A stretch of DNA of 64,000 nucleotides from Armatimonadota bacterium (lineage in GTDB: Bacteria > Sysuimicrobiota > Sysuimicrobiia > Sysuimicrobiales > Humicultoraceae), in the NCBI GenBank assembly GCA_016869025.1, contig VGFA01000013.1, forward strand, positions 1 through 64,000. Reading direction: 5' to 3'. The stretch's first letter is position 1. Each line of letters starts with the position of its first letter. The translations under genes were made by a program, and so were the position numbers. The notes beneath the pieces were generated by a model. It had not been told where the DNA came from. It searched no databases and saw only the letters and a program-made list of their open reading frames with translations. Below are positions 1 to 8,534 of the stretch, in pieces.

Positions 1-770
1 GTGGACACCGGGATCCTGAGCTGGGTGAACATGTGGACCGTGACCGCCGTGGCCAGCGCCGCCACCAGCGCGGTGATCGGGTCCAACGCCGTGATCTGCT
101 TGCCGACCAGCATGACAACGTTCCGGCTGTAGGTGAGCACGCCGGCGGCGATGGCCACCCCGCCCAGCGCAGCCCCGGCGGCAGGGCTTATCACCCCCAC
201 TGCCACAAACGGGGCCATCGCGTTGCCGACGTTGTTGGAGCCCAGCGCGTACGCCGCGTAGCAACCCACCACCACCGCGGAGTAGCGCACGGCACGGCCA
301 AAGAGCAGCCCCCCGCCGAGTTTCCCTGCCGCCACCCGGGCAAGCAGCCGATGGAGGAGGTAAGCGGCGATCCCGGCGCCGATGGGCGCGGTCACCATCG
401 AGGCCACCATCCGCGCAGCGATCACCGGATCGAAGCCCTTCCCCGCATACAGACCCGCTGCAATCAGCGCGCCGAAGATGGAATGGGAGGTCGAGATGGG
501 CAGCCCGAGCCTGGTCATCACGTGGGCCGTGATGCCGGCCGCCAGCGCGGCGACGATGCTTATCTCCAACGTCAGACTGGTAAGGCGCCCCAGCGTTGGG
601 AATACCTTCTCCCCCTCCAGGACCGCGCCCAGGAGGGCGAAGATCGCCGCCAGGACAATCGCACGGCGGTAGGCGATGATGTTGGCGCCGATCTGGGGGC
701 CGAAGGCGTTGGCGGCGTCGTTGGCCCCGATCCCCCAGCCGAGGTAGAGGGCGGGCAGCAGTGCGATCAT
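1..770 (-). CDS. pit: PiT-family inorganic phosphate permease (3' end outside window)
   Basis: Membrane transporter moving inorganic phosphate with a cation, PiT family (PF01384). The frame is open from an ATG at 770 to the window edge, so about 256 residues are visible and the C-terminus is missing. It opens with the family signature GANDAANAFG and carries STSHSIFGA near residue 90 and a second repeat with GSNNVGNAMAPF near residue 170, the internally duplicated pattern of PiT permeases. Long hydrophobic stretches separate the motifs. It starts 2 bases after the stop of the upstream DUF47 gene, so the two are almost certainly co-translated. DUF47 (Pit accessory) partners are typical of bacterial low-affinity phosphate permeases. 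Confidence 0.9.
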   Translation of the reverse strand, partial: MIALLPALYLGWGIGANDAANAFGPQIGANIIAYRRAIVLAAIFALLGAVLEGEKVFPTLGRLTSLTLEISIVAALAAGITAHVMTRLGLPISTSHSIFGALIAAGLYAGKGFDPVIAARMVASMVTAPIGAGIAAYLLHRLLARVAAGKLGGGLLFGRAVRYSAVVVGCYAAYALGSNNVGNAMAPFVAVGVISPAAGAALGGVAIAAGVLTYSRNVVMLVGKQITALDPITALVAALATAVTVHMFTQLRIPVS

Positions 771-772
771 GT

Positions 773-1441
773 CTAGATCTTCAGGCCGATGATCAGTGCC
801 TCAAGACGGTCGCCCGCGTCCTCCATCTCGTCGGACATCTCGGTCAGTGTCTCAAGGAACTGCTTCAGGTGGGTCTTACCGGCCAGGGGAAGGTCAGAGG
901 TGAAGATCTGCCGGGTCATCTTCCACTCGATGCCGTCAATGAGTGATTCGGTAACGCCGAGCTTGGTCAGGCTGTCGCGGATCACCCGTTGATCAGGGGT
1001 CGAGAAGAAGTTCGTCACGGCATCGTGCAGGGCGGCATAGGCCACCTGGGTCTGCTCCTGGATCTGATGGATGTGCTCCGCGTACTCCGAGGGAATCTCG
1101 GGGCGCTGGCCCAGCAGGAAGTCGCACATCACCTCGGCGGCATCGGCGATCATGTCCATCCGTTCGACGAACTCGTGGATGTCGGACCGGAAGATCGGCA
1201 GAAACGCCCCCCGGTACAGCAGGTCAACCACCGAGCGCCGCATCTGGTCCGCGTCGGTCTCCAGGTGATCCACCTCGATCGCTCCTGCCTTGGCCTCTTC
1301 GATCCGGCCGGCCAGGTAGTCGTCCATGACGGTTCGGGCCCGCGCCACGCACTCGCCGACCTTGTCCAGGTGCTCAAGAAGCAGCTCCCGAACCTCTCCC
1401 TCCCTATCGTGCCCAAAGATGAACTTCATCGCTCTTGCCAC
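773..1441 (-). CDS. DUF47 / PhoU-like Pit accessory protein
   Basis: All-helical PhoU-like protein of the DUF47 family (PF01865), about 222 residues, the usual size. It is rich in heptad-like helices with acidic metal-binding character (for example HLETDADQMRR and EMEDAGDRLEALI). A GTG at 1441 is chosen because GGAGG lies 8 bases upstream; an ATG at 1429 (MKFIFG) is the alternative and gives 218 residues. It precedes the phosphate permease with a 2-base gap. Proteins of this family accompany PiT permeases and are thought to regulate or support them. The gene is divergent from the molybdenum hydroxylase operon, leaving a shared region of about 195 bases. Confidence 0.85.
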   Translation of the reverse strand: MARAMKFIFGHDREGEVRELLLEHLDKVGECVARARTVMDDYLAGRIEEAKAGAIEVDHLETDADQMRRSVVDLLYRGAFLPIFRSDIHEFVERMDMIADAAEVMCDFLLGQRPEIPSEYAEHIHQIQEQTQVAYAALHDAVTNFFSTPDQRVIRDSLTKLGVTESLIDGIEWKMTRQIFTSDLPLAGKTHLKQFLETLTEMSDEMEDAGDRLEALIIGLKI

Positions 1442-1635
1442 CGCCGTCACCTCCAAGAGGCATTCCCACCGTAGGTTCGCCGGCGCGCCGGTCCCTCCTC
1501 CGCCCGACCGGACGCACTGCTGCAGGGCAGGAGCGCAGTTTGTGCGCCGCGAAGACACTGTTACTCCCTTTTTGGCTCGACATTCCGCAGCGGTCCCGGG
1601 CAATCCGGCAGGCGGTGGTGTTGGAGGCGCACAAG

Positions 1636-3984
1636 ATGGGGACGCGGTGGTTCGGCGAACGGATCCGGCGGGTCGAGGATCCCCGGCTGCTGACCGGCAG
1701 GGGCTCCTATGTGGACGACATCCATCCCCCAAATCTGCTCCACGGGGCCGTGCTCCGAAGCCCTCATGCCCGCGCGCGGGTTGTGCGGATTGACGCCTCC
1801 AAGGCCAGGGCAATGCCCGGCGTGGCCGCGGTCTACACCCACGCAGACCTGCCGCCGCCGCTGGGGGATCCGCTACCCAGGCTCATCCCCCATCCCACCC
1901 TGATCCACCACAAGACCCAGGTGGCGCTGGCCGCGGACATTGTCCGTCACGTGGGCGAGCCGGTGGCGTTCGTGGTAGCAGAGAGTCGCTACCTGGCCGA
2001 GGACGCCCTGGAAGCCATCGAGGTTGAGTACGACCCGCTCCCTGCCGTTGTGGACCTGGAAACCGCGGCCGGGCCTGACGGCCCTCTGGTCCATGAGGAT
2101 GCCGGCACCAACGTGGCCGCGCACTACACCCAGCGCGTGGGCGACCCCGAGGGTGCGTTCGCCAGCGCTCCGCGTGTCTTCCGCGAGAGGATCCGCATGG
2201 ACCGGGGCACGGCCGCCTCCATGGAGACCCGCGGGGTCGTGGCGATCTGGGACGGGCGCATGCGCAACCTGGTGATCTACGACTCCACGCAGTCTCCGAT
2301 CCCGATCCGGAACGGCCTGGCGCGGCTGTTCGGCCTCCCCCAGAACAACGTAAGGGTGATCGCACCCGACGTGGGCGGCGGTTTCGGGCCCAAGATCATG
2401 ATGTTCTACCCCGAGGAGATCCTGGTGCCGCTGGCCGCGATGCGCCTGAACCGGCCGGTCAAGTGGATCGAGGACCGGCGCGAGAACTTCGTGGCCACAA
2501 ACCAGGAACGGGAACAGATCCACGACGTCGAGATCGCGGTGGACGGCGAGGGCCGGATCCTGGGCGTGCGGACCGTCTTCCTACACGATGCGGGCGCCTA
2601 CATCGCCTACGGGCTGATCGTGCCCATCGTCGCCAGCACAACGCTGGTCGGTCCCTACAGGATTCCCAACTACCACTGTGAGTTCAAGGCGGTGTTCACA
2701 AACAAGACCCAGGTGAGCCCTTACCGCGGGGCAGGCCGACCCCATGGCGTCTTCATCATGGAGCGCCTGATGGACAGGGTGGCGCGGGAGCTGGGGGTTG
2801 ATCGCGCCGAGGTCCGCCGGCGCAACCTGATACAGCCCGACGAGTTCCCCTACGACACCGGGCTGATCTACCAGGACAACGCGCCGCTCATCTACGACAG
2901 CGGTAACTACCCGGCGGTACTCGAGAAGACCCTCGGGATGATCGGGTACGCCCAATGGCCACAGCAGCAGGCCGAGGCGCGCAGAGAAGGCAGAACGTTG
3001 GGCCTCGGCCTTGCCCTGTACGTGGAAGGCACCGGCATCGGTCCATACGAAGGATGCCGGATCACGGTCGAGCCGACGGGCAAGGTCTTCGCGGCGACGA
3101 GCGTGGGCACACAGGGCCAGGGGCACTTCACCGTGTTCGCCCAGATCATCGCGGACGCACTGGGCGTGGACGTGCGCGACGTCACGGTCACCACCGGCGA
3201 CACAGCGGCGTTCGGATGGGGCACAGGGACGTTCGCAAGCCGCTCGGCAGTGGTGGCGGGAAGCGCGGTGGCGCTCGCGGGCCAGGCGGTGCGGGAGAAG
3301 GCCCTCACGGTCGCCTCCGGGCTCCTGGAGGCAAGTACGGACGACCTCGAACTCGCCGGGGGTAAGATCTTCGTACGCGGAGCGCCGGCGCGGTCGGTGA
3401 CGCTGGGCGAGGTAGCGACTGCGGCCAACCCGCTCCGCGGAACCATCCCAAAGGAATGGGAAGGTCCGGGGCTGGAAGCCGCGCGCTACTTCGCGCCGCC
3501 TCGGGGGAGCTTCGCCGGCGGGTGTCACGCTGCGATCGTAGAGGTGGACAGGGATACAGGCGCGGTGCGCGTAGAGCGGTACGTGGTTGTCCACGACTGC
3601 GGCACCGTGATCAACCCGATGATCCTGGACGGACAGATCCAGGGCGGCGTGGCCCAGGGAATCGGCGGCGCCCTCTACGAGAGACTTGTCTACGACGAGG
3701 ACGGCCAGCTCCTGACGCAGACCTTCATGGACTACCTGCTGCCGACCGCGGCCGAGGTGCCAAGGGCCGAGATCGGGCACGTCGAGACCCCGTCCCCGCT
3801 CAACCCGTTGGGCGTGAAGGGCGCGGGTGAGGCAGGTGTGATCCCGGCCGCGGCGGTCTTCGCCTCGGCACTGGACGACGCCCTGGGCACGAGAGTCGCA
3901 GAGATGCCGCTGTCGCACAGCCTCCTGCTGGAGATGCTGCGCGGCGCAGAAGCCCCGGCGGAAGATCGGAGCGTGCACTCGTGA
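1636..3984 (+). CDS. Molybdopterin-binding catalytic subunit, xanthine dehydrogenase / CO dehydrogenase family
   Basis: Large (about 782-residue) molybdenum-cytosine-dinucleotide hydroxylase subunit of the CoxL/XdhB superfamily, at the usual length. The start ATG at 1636 has GGAG about 9 bases upstream. The active-site loop reads PYRGAGR (residues 362-368), the form II type rather than the AYXCSFR of genuine form I CO dehydrogenase, so CO oxidation is not supported. The catalytic glutamate region KGAGEAG is present, with Glu at 732. It overlaps the FAD subunit by 4 bases (GTGA), giving an L-M-S operon. The linked DUF2877 gene and nucleobase catabolism genes suggest a purine, pyrimidine or other N-heterocycle as substrate, but that is inference. 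Confidence 0.88.
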   Translation: MGTRWFGERIRRVEDPRLLTGRGSYVDDIHPPNLLHGAVLRSPHARARVVRIDASKARAMPGVAAVYTHADLPPPLGDPLPRLIPHPTLIHHKTQVALAADIVRHVGEPVAFVVAESRYLAEDALEAIEVEYDPLPAVVDLETAAGPDGPLVHEDAGTNVAAHYTQRVGDPEGAFASAPRVFRERIRMDRGTAASMETRGVVAIWDGRMRNLVIYDSTQSPIPIRNGLARLFGLPQNNVRVIAPDVGGGFGPKIMMFYPEEILVPLAAMRLNRPVKWIEDRRENFVATNQEREQIHDVEIAVDGEGRILGVRTVFLHDAGAYIAYGLIVPIVASTTLVGPYRIPNYHCEFKAVFTNKTQVSPYRGAGRPHGVFIMERLMDRVARELGVDRAEVRRRNLIQPDEFPYDTGLIYQDNAPLIYDSGNYPAVLEKTLGMIGYAQWPQQQAEARREGRTLGLGLALYVEGTGIGPYEGCRITVEPTGKVFAATSVGTQGQGHFTVFAQIIADALGVDVRDVTVTTGDTAAFGWGTGTFASRSAVVAGSAVALAGQAVREKALTVASGLLEASTDDLELAGGKIFVRGAPARSVTLGEVATAANPLRGTIPKEWEGPGLEAARYFAPPRGSFAGGCHAAIVEVDRDTGAVRVERYVVVHDCGTVINPMILDGQIQGGVAQGIGGALYERLVYDEDGQLLTQTFMDYLLPTAAEVPRAEIGHVETPSPLNPLGVKGAGEAGVIPAAAVFASALDDALGTRVAEMPLSHSLLLEMLRGAEAPAEDRSVHS

Positions 3985-4856
3985 AGCCAGCACCCTTCGA
4001 ATACCTCGCGCCCCGCAGGCGCCTTGAAGCGCTGGAGGCCTTGAGCGAGTACGGCGTTGAAGCCAAGGCCTTGGCCGGCGGGCAGAGTCTGGTGCCGCTG
4101 CTGGCGATGCGCCTGGCGCGCCCGGCGGTACTGGTGGATCTGAACCGGATAAGGGATCTGGCCTTCATCCGTCCCTACAACGGGGGACTCGCGATCGGCG
4201 CCATGACGCGCCAGCGTACGGTGGAGGCCCACCGACTCGTTGTCGCCCGGGTCCCCCTGCTGGCAGAGGCCGTCCGCTGCATCGCGCACCCGCAGATCCG
4301 CGCGCGCGGCACGATCGGCGGGAGTCTGGCACACGCCGATCCGTCCTCTGAGCTGCCCGCGGCGGCCGCGGCACTGGACGCCCACTTCGTGCTTGCCAGT
4401 GTGCGCGGGGAGCGCGTGCTCAACAGCGAGCAGTTCTTCACGGGATACCTGACCACCGCCCTGGAGCCCGACGAGCTGCTGACCGAAGTGCGGCTGCCCG
4501 CGTTGCTGCCGGACGCCGGATGGGCGTTTGTCGAGATCGCCAGGCGCCACGGCGACTTCGCCCTGGCCGGCGTGGCAGCGGTCCTGCGGCTCGACGGCGA
4601 TGGCCGCTGCACCGAAGCGCAGTTGGTCTTCACCGGCGTGGGACCTGGACCTGTGCGCATCCCACAGGCCGAGCAGGCGCTTCTGGGACAGCAGGTTCCT
4701 GGTCCGTCCGTTGCCGAGATGGCGCGCATCGTCCAGGACAACCTCGACCCCCCCACCGACATCCACGCCACCGCGGACTACCGCAGGCACGCCGCCGGCG
4801 TGCTGGCAGGCCGGGCCATGTTGCAGGCAGCCAATAGGACCAGGGAGCGACGATGA
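3981..4856 (+). CDS. FAD-binding subunit of molybdenum hydroxylase (CoxM/XdhB-like)
   Basis: Medium subunit of 291 residues that carries FAD and passes electrons from the 2Fe-2S clusters to the acceptor. The two family FAD-binding segments are clear: AGGQSLVPLLAMR near residue 33 and GTIGGSLAHADPSSELP near residue 110, followed by a CO_deh_flav_C-type C-terminal domain. The start is a GTG at 3981 embedded in the GTGA overlap with the catalytic subunit, and its own stop overlaps the next gene as ATGA. This translational coupling implies a 1:1:1 complex. Length and motifs look intact. Confidence 0.88.
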   Translation: MKPAPFEYLAPRRRLEALEALSEYGVEAKALAGGQSLVPLLAMRLARPAVLVDLNRIRDLAFIRPYNGGLAIGAMTRQRTVEAHRLVVARVPLLAEAVRCIAHPQIRARGTIGGSLAHADPSSELPAAAAALDAHFVLASVRGERVLNSEQFFTGYLTTALEPDELLTEVRLPALLPDAGWAFVEIARRHGDFALAGVAAVLRLDGDGRCTEAQLVFTGVGPGPVRIPQAEQALLGQQVPGPSVAEMARIVQDNLDPPTDIHATADYRRHAAGVLAGRAMLQAANRTRERR

Positions 4857-5341
4857 TGCGCACCAGACGCAGGATTCCGGTGAGCCAGGCGCAGATCCAC
4901 GTGCGCGTCAATGGCAGCGAGGTCACCCGAACGGTCGAGGTGCGGCGCACCCTGGCCGACTTCCTGCGCGAGGACCTGGGGCTGACCGGAACGCACGTCG
5001 GATGCGAGCACGGCGTCTGCGGAGCGTGCACGGTGCTGCTGGACGGCCGGCCGGTCAGGTCCTGCCTCCTGTTCGCGGTGCAGGCCGACGGCGCCGAGGT
5101 CACCACTGTCGAGGCGCTGGGCACGCCCGAAGCGCTCTCGCCTCTGCAGCAGGCGTTCATGGACCACCACGCGCTCCAGTGCGGCTTCTGTACGCCCGGG
5201 TTCTTGATGAGCGCGACCGCCCTGCTGCGCGATCATCCCCGGCCCTCGGACGAGTTGATCCGCGAGATGATGGGCGGGCACCTGTGTCGGTGTACGGGAT
5301 ACGCGGCGATCGGGGAAGCGGTGAAGACCGCCGGGGCATGA
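4853..5341 (+). CDS. 2Fe-2S subunit of molybdenum hydroxylase (CoxS-like)
   Basis: Small subunit of 162 residues holding two 2Fe-2S clusters. The plant-ferredoxin-type cluster is bound by Cys 51, 56 and 59 (CEHGVCGAC) plus a Cys near 71. The second, C-terminal helical cluster is bound by CGFC and CRC in CGFCTPGF and GHLCRCTGY. The ATG at 4853 overlaps the preceding stop by 4 bases; a second ATG at 4856 is possible. The about 15 residues before the ferredoxin fold are basic and poorly conserved, so the true start could be the GTG at about 4880. Its stop overlaps the start of the DUF2877 gene. Confidence 0.88.
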   Translation: MMRTRRRIPVSQAQIHVRVNGSEVTRTVEVRRTLADFLREDLGLTGTHVGCEHGVCGACTVLLDGRPVRSCLLFAVQADGAEVTTVEALGTPEALSPLQQAFMDHHALQCGFCTPGFLMSATALLRDHPRPSDELIREMMGGHLCRCTGYAAIGEAVKTAGA

Positions 5342-6225
5342 CCCTTCCCCCGCGGGCCGATCCCATCGCCGCCCTTCTCATCGCCGCGCCGCTGGCGGGC
5401 CTGCGTCACCGTGAGGCGGCGGGGACCGTTCTGGCCTCGTTCGAGCGCAGCGCCTATCTGGAGATGGACGGCTGCATAGTCGCGGCTGCTGCTGCCGAAC
5501 TCGACCCTGGACCATTGACGATTGGGCTGAGCGAGTTCTCTGCAGTGAAGACGGCCACCCCTGGGGAGCGGGTCGTCCTCCGGGACGGCGTACTGCGGAT
5601 CGGGCAGACCGGGGTAGACCTCGGGTACGCCCGCGTCTGGGATCCGGCGCTGCCCTCCCTGCCCAATGACCTGGCGCCGGTCGCGATGAAGAACGTGCGT
5701 GAGGCGGTCGTGGACGAGCTCCGTGCCCGCAGATCCCAGTCAGGCATTACGGCGAGGAGTGTAGCGGCAGGGGGTGGCTTTCCGGAAGCGCTCGCCTGTG
5801 GGCTGGATGCGATCGCCGCGCTCCTGTCAGGAGAAGGCAGTTCCGATGCGGCGGCCCACGCGGCCGCCGCGCAGATCGCTGGCCGCGGCCCAGGATTGAC
5901 GCCGTCAGGGGACGATCTCTTGACCGGTATCATGCACGCGATAACCCTGTGGCCCAGGTTGGCCGCACCGGCCGGAGGTGCGTCGCGGGTTCGGGATCTA
6001 CTGGTCAACGCCGCGGTCCCACACACCACGCGCATCAGCGCCGCCTACCTGGTGACAGCCCGGCAAGGTTGGGCTTCGGAACCCTGGCACGGGCTGGTGC
6101 GTGGCATCGGCCAGGGACCGGACGCCGCTCGCGCGGCGGCCCGGCGGATTCTCCTCATCGGCGAGACCTCCGGCGCCGACGCGTTGACCGGGTTCTGCTG
6201 GGCATGGTGGCGGGTCGTGGCGTAG
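5338..6225 (+). CDS. allH: DUF2877 (AllH/YlbF-like) protein, putative oxamate carbamoyltransferase component
   Basis: A 295-residue member of DUF2877 (PF11392), the family of E. coli YlbF/AllH. Conserved family segments are visible: LSEFSAVKT-type N-terminal region, GRGPGLTPSGDDLLTG near residue 185, and the C-terminal LIGETSGADALTGFCWAWW. In E. coli this protein works with FdrA (AllF) and YlbE (AllG) in oxamate carbamoyltransferase activity during allantoin use. Homologues of both partners lie in this window at 22209-23975 and 20966-22204. The ATG overlaps the 2Fe-2S subunit stop (ATGA), so it is coupled to the molybdenum hydroxylase operon rather than to fdrA, an unusual split. Family assignment is firm; the reaction here is inferred. 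Confidence 0.75.
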   Translation: MTLPPRADPIAALLIAAPLAGLRHREAAGTVLASFERSAYLEMDGCIVAAAAAELDPGPLTIGLSEFSAVKTATPGERVVLRDGVLRIGQTGVDLGYARVWDPALPSLPNDLAPVAMKNVREAVVDELRARRSQSGITARSVAAGGGFPEALACGLDAIAALLSGEGSSDAAAHAAAAQIAGRGPGLTPSGDDLLTGIMHAITLWPRLAAPAGGASRVRDLLVNAAVPHTTRISAAYLVTARQGWASEPWHGLVRGIGQGPDAARAAARRILLIGETSGADALTGFCWAWWRVVA

Positions 6226-7104
6226 ATGCGCTGGCGTGGATATGCGGCGGTGCTCACGGCCGCGGCACTGTGGGGCATCTCGGGCGTTGTTGCCAAGTCG
6301 CTCTTCTCCGGGAGGGTGGACCCGCTGGCTCTCGTCGAGATCCGGCTGACCGCGGCCTTCGCCCTCACCCTCGCCATCTTCTGGATCAGGCGTAGGCCGG
6401 TCCGGCTGCCCCGCGCCGAGGTCCTCCGGCTCTTGCCGCTCGGCGCGGCGATGGTCCTCGCGCAGTCCACGTACTACCTTACGATCAGCCTCGCCGATGT
6501 GGCCACGGCCATCTTTCTACAGTACACCGCGCCCGCGCTTGTCGTGGCCTACGGGATGGCGCTGCACAGGGAGCGGCTAACCGCCATCCAGGCGCTATCC
6601 GTGTCGGGCACGATCGGCGGTGCGTACCTGCTCGTTGTGGGCCCTGGAGGCCTGGCGGTCACACCGGCGGCGCTGGCTACCGGCATCGCCTCGGCCTTTG
6701 GATTCGCGGCGTGGGTTCTTGTAGGCCGGTCGCGGGCGCGCACAACCGGCTCGTGGGAGATGCTCCTGTACGCGCTGGGCACCGGCGCCGTCCTGTGGAG
6801 TCTGTTGGTGCCACCGTGGCAGGCCTACCTGCGGCCGTACAGCGCGGCCGAGTGGGGCATGATAGCGTTCATCGTTGTGGCCGCCTCCCTTGTGCCGTTC
6901 GGCCTGTTCCTGTACGGTCTGCGGTTCATAGACAGCAGGGCCGCGAGCCTGACGGCCACGATCGAACCGGTGGTCGCCACCGCGGTCGCGGCGGCCCTCA
7001 TCGGAGAGACGCTCACCGGCAGGGGGATTGCCGGGGCTGCCATCATCCTGGCATCGGTGATCTTGCTTCAGGTGATGCCCGAGGTCTCGGCCAGGCAGAC
7101 CTGA
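6226..7104 (+). CDS. DMT superfamily transporter (EamA family)
   Basis: Inner-membrane protein of 292 residues with about ten hydrophobic helices arranged as two EamA repeats. The first begins at the N-terminus (AALWGISGVVAK). The second begins near residue 150 and contains the SLTATIEPVVATAVAA signature typical of the second EamA repeat. The ATG directly follows the stop codon of the DUF2877 gene with no gap, so it is the last gene of the molybdenum hydroxylase operon. Members of this family export or import small metabolites such as amino acids or nucleobases; the substrate cannot be read from sequence. It converges with the aminotransferase gene, 27 bases apart. Confidence 0.85.
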   Translation: MRWRGYAAVLTAAALWGISGVVAKSLFSGRVDPLALVEIRLTAAFALTLAIFWIRRRPVRLPRAEVLRLLPLGAAMVLAQSTYYLTISLADVATAIFLQYTAPALVVAYGMALHRERLTAIQALSVSGTIGGAYLLVVGPGGLAVTPAALATGIASAFGFAAWVLVGRSRARTTGSWEMLLYALGTGAVLWSLLVPPWQAYLRPYSAAEWGMIAFIVVAASLVPFGLFLYGLRFIDSRAASLTATIEPVVATAVAAALIGETLTGRGIAGAAIILASVILLQVMPEVSARQT

Positions 7105-7131
7105 CCGGCCGAACTGCCGATACGCGGGAGC

Positions 7132-8484
7132 CTACCTGGTCTGGCCTCCGACCTTGCGCGCGAGGTCCGCCAGGCCCTCGTGGAGGGCCTCCACGCCCAG
7201 GTCCACCTCGTCGCGTGCAACATTGAGGGGAGGAGCGATGAGGAGGATGTTGTACCGCCCGAAGACACAGACGCCGCGCCTCCTCAGGGTCGCGTGAAAC
7301 TCCCGGAGCGGCGTCGGATCCCCTCCGTATCGCGATACCAAGGGCTCCCGGCTTTCTCTATCGCTCACCAGTTCCAGGGCGAAGAACGCGCCCAACCCTC
7401 GTGCGTCCCCCACCACGGCATGCTTGTTGTGGATCTCTCGCAGGGCGGACCGCAGCCAGCCCTCCACCTCAAGGGCCCGTGTGAGCAGGCCCTCCTCACG
7501 GTAGGCCTGCTGCACCGCCAGGGCCACGGCCACCGCAAATGGGTGGCCCGAGAAGGTATGCCCGCACCAGAGGACGTTGTTGTCGAAGTGGCGGGCCAGG
7601 GACTCGCGCACCAGAACTCCGCCCAGGGGCACATAGGCGGAGGTCACGGCCTTGGCAAAGGTGATCATGTCTGGCGTGACCCCGAAGCGTTGTGCGGCAA
7701 AGGGCGCCCCGGTGCGGCCAAATCCTGTCATGACCTCGTCAAAGATTAGGATGATCCCGTGCTGCTCCGTGATCCTCCGAACCCCCTCCAGGTACCCATC
7801 CGGGTACACGATCACGCCGTTGGTCCCTACGACCGGTTCTAAGATGAGCGCGGCGATCCGCTGGGGATCTTCATTGAGCAGGATCAGCTCCAGGTGCTCA
7901 AGGGCCCGCCGCGTCTCTTCCGCGGGCTCCTCGGTGAAGAAGGGACTCCGGTAGGGGTACGGGGCCAGGAAGTGAACCACGCCGGGAATCCCGGGCTCTG
8001 CTGCGAACCGGCGGTCATCCCCGGTGAGCGTGGCTGCTCCGTGGCTCGATCCGTGGAATGAGCGGTAGGAAGCAAGCACCTTGGGCCGCCCGGTGATGAG
8101 CCGTGCCATCTTGATGGCATCCTCATTGGCCTCCGCTCCACCGGTGGTGAAGAACGCCCTGCCTTCCTCCGGCCATGGGGCCAGTTCGATCAGGGATTGC
8201 GCAAGTTCGGCCCGTGCATCGTGAAAGAACGACGGTGCCGCGTAGCAGAGACGCTCGGCCTGGGCCTGCATCGCCCGCACGACCTTGGGGTGCGCGTGCC
8301 CCAGGTTCACCGACACCAACCCCGAAGAGAAGTCCAGGTATCGCTTGCCCTCCGCGTCGAACACGAACCGCCCTTCCCCGCGGACGATCGCAGGAGGCCG
8401 CAGCCCGGCCTGGGCCGACCAGGGCGTCAGCACGTAGCGGGCGTGCTTTGCCTGATGCTCCGATGTCTGCTCAACCATGTTCAT
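7132..8484 (-). CDS. Class III PLP aminotransferase (beta-alanine/omega-amino acid type)
   Basis: PLP-dependent class III aminotransferase of 450 residues. It shows the expected small-domain entry YLDFSSGLVSVNLGHAHP, the FFTTGGAEANEDAIKMAR PLP-phosphate region, IFDEVMTGFGRTG with the PLP-binding Asp, and the Schiff-base lysine in TFAKAVTSAYVPLGG. Among class III enzymes the pattern fits omega-amino acid:pyruvate or taurine/beta-alanine transaminases better than ornithine or GABA enzymes, but substrate is not certain. It lies downstream of an aldehyde dehydrogenase, a carbamoylase and a dihydropyrimidinase. In that context conversion of beta-alanine to malonic semialdehyde, the third step of reductive uracil breakdown, is the natural inference. 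Confidence 0.85.
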   Translation of the reverse strand: MNMVEQTSEHQAKHARYVLTPWSAQAGLRPPAIVRGEGRFVFDAEGKRYLDFSSGLVSVNLGHAHPKVVRAMQAQAERLCYAAPSFFHDARAELAQSLIELAPWPEEGRAFFTTGGAEANEDAIKMARLITGRPKVLASYRSFHGSSHGAATLTGDDRRFAAEPGIPGVVHFLAPYPYRSPFFTEEPAEETRRALEHLELILLNEDPQRIAALILEPVVGTNGVIVYPDGYLEGVRRITEQHGIILIFDEVMTGFGRTGAPFAAQRFGVTPDMITFAKAVTSAYVPLGGVLVRESLARHFDNNVLWCGHTFSGHPFAVAVALAVQQAYREEGLLTRALEVEGWLRSALREIHNKHAVVGDARGLGAFFALELVSDRESREPLVSRYGGDPTPLREFHATLRRRGVCVFGRYNILLIAPPLNVARDEVDLGVEALHEGLADLARKVGGQTR

Positions 8485-8534
8485 GCCACCACCTTCCCCA
8501 ACTCAAAGGGCGAGAACTACGGACCGAGGCCCTG

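Noticed and set aside
2581-3993. Long open frame (470 codons) on the minus strand opposite the molybdenum hydroxylase gene
   Set aside because: High GC content produces long antisense frames; this one opposes an intact, motif-complete catalytic subunit and has a composition unlike real proteins (His/Arg-rich, no recognisable fold).
1636-5341. Aerobic carbon monoxide dehydrogenase (coxLMS)
   Set aside because: The operon order matches, but the active-site loop is PYRGAGR rather than the AYXCSFR of form I enzymes, so CO oxidation is not supported.
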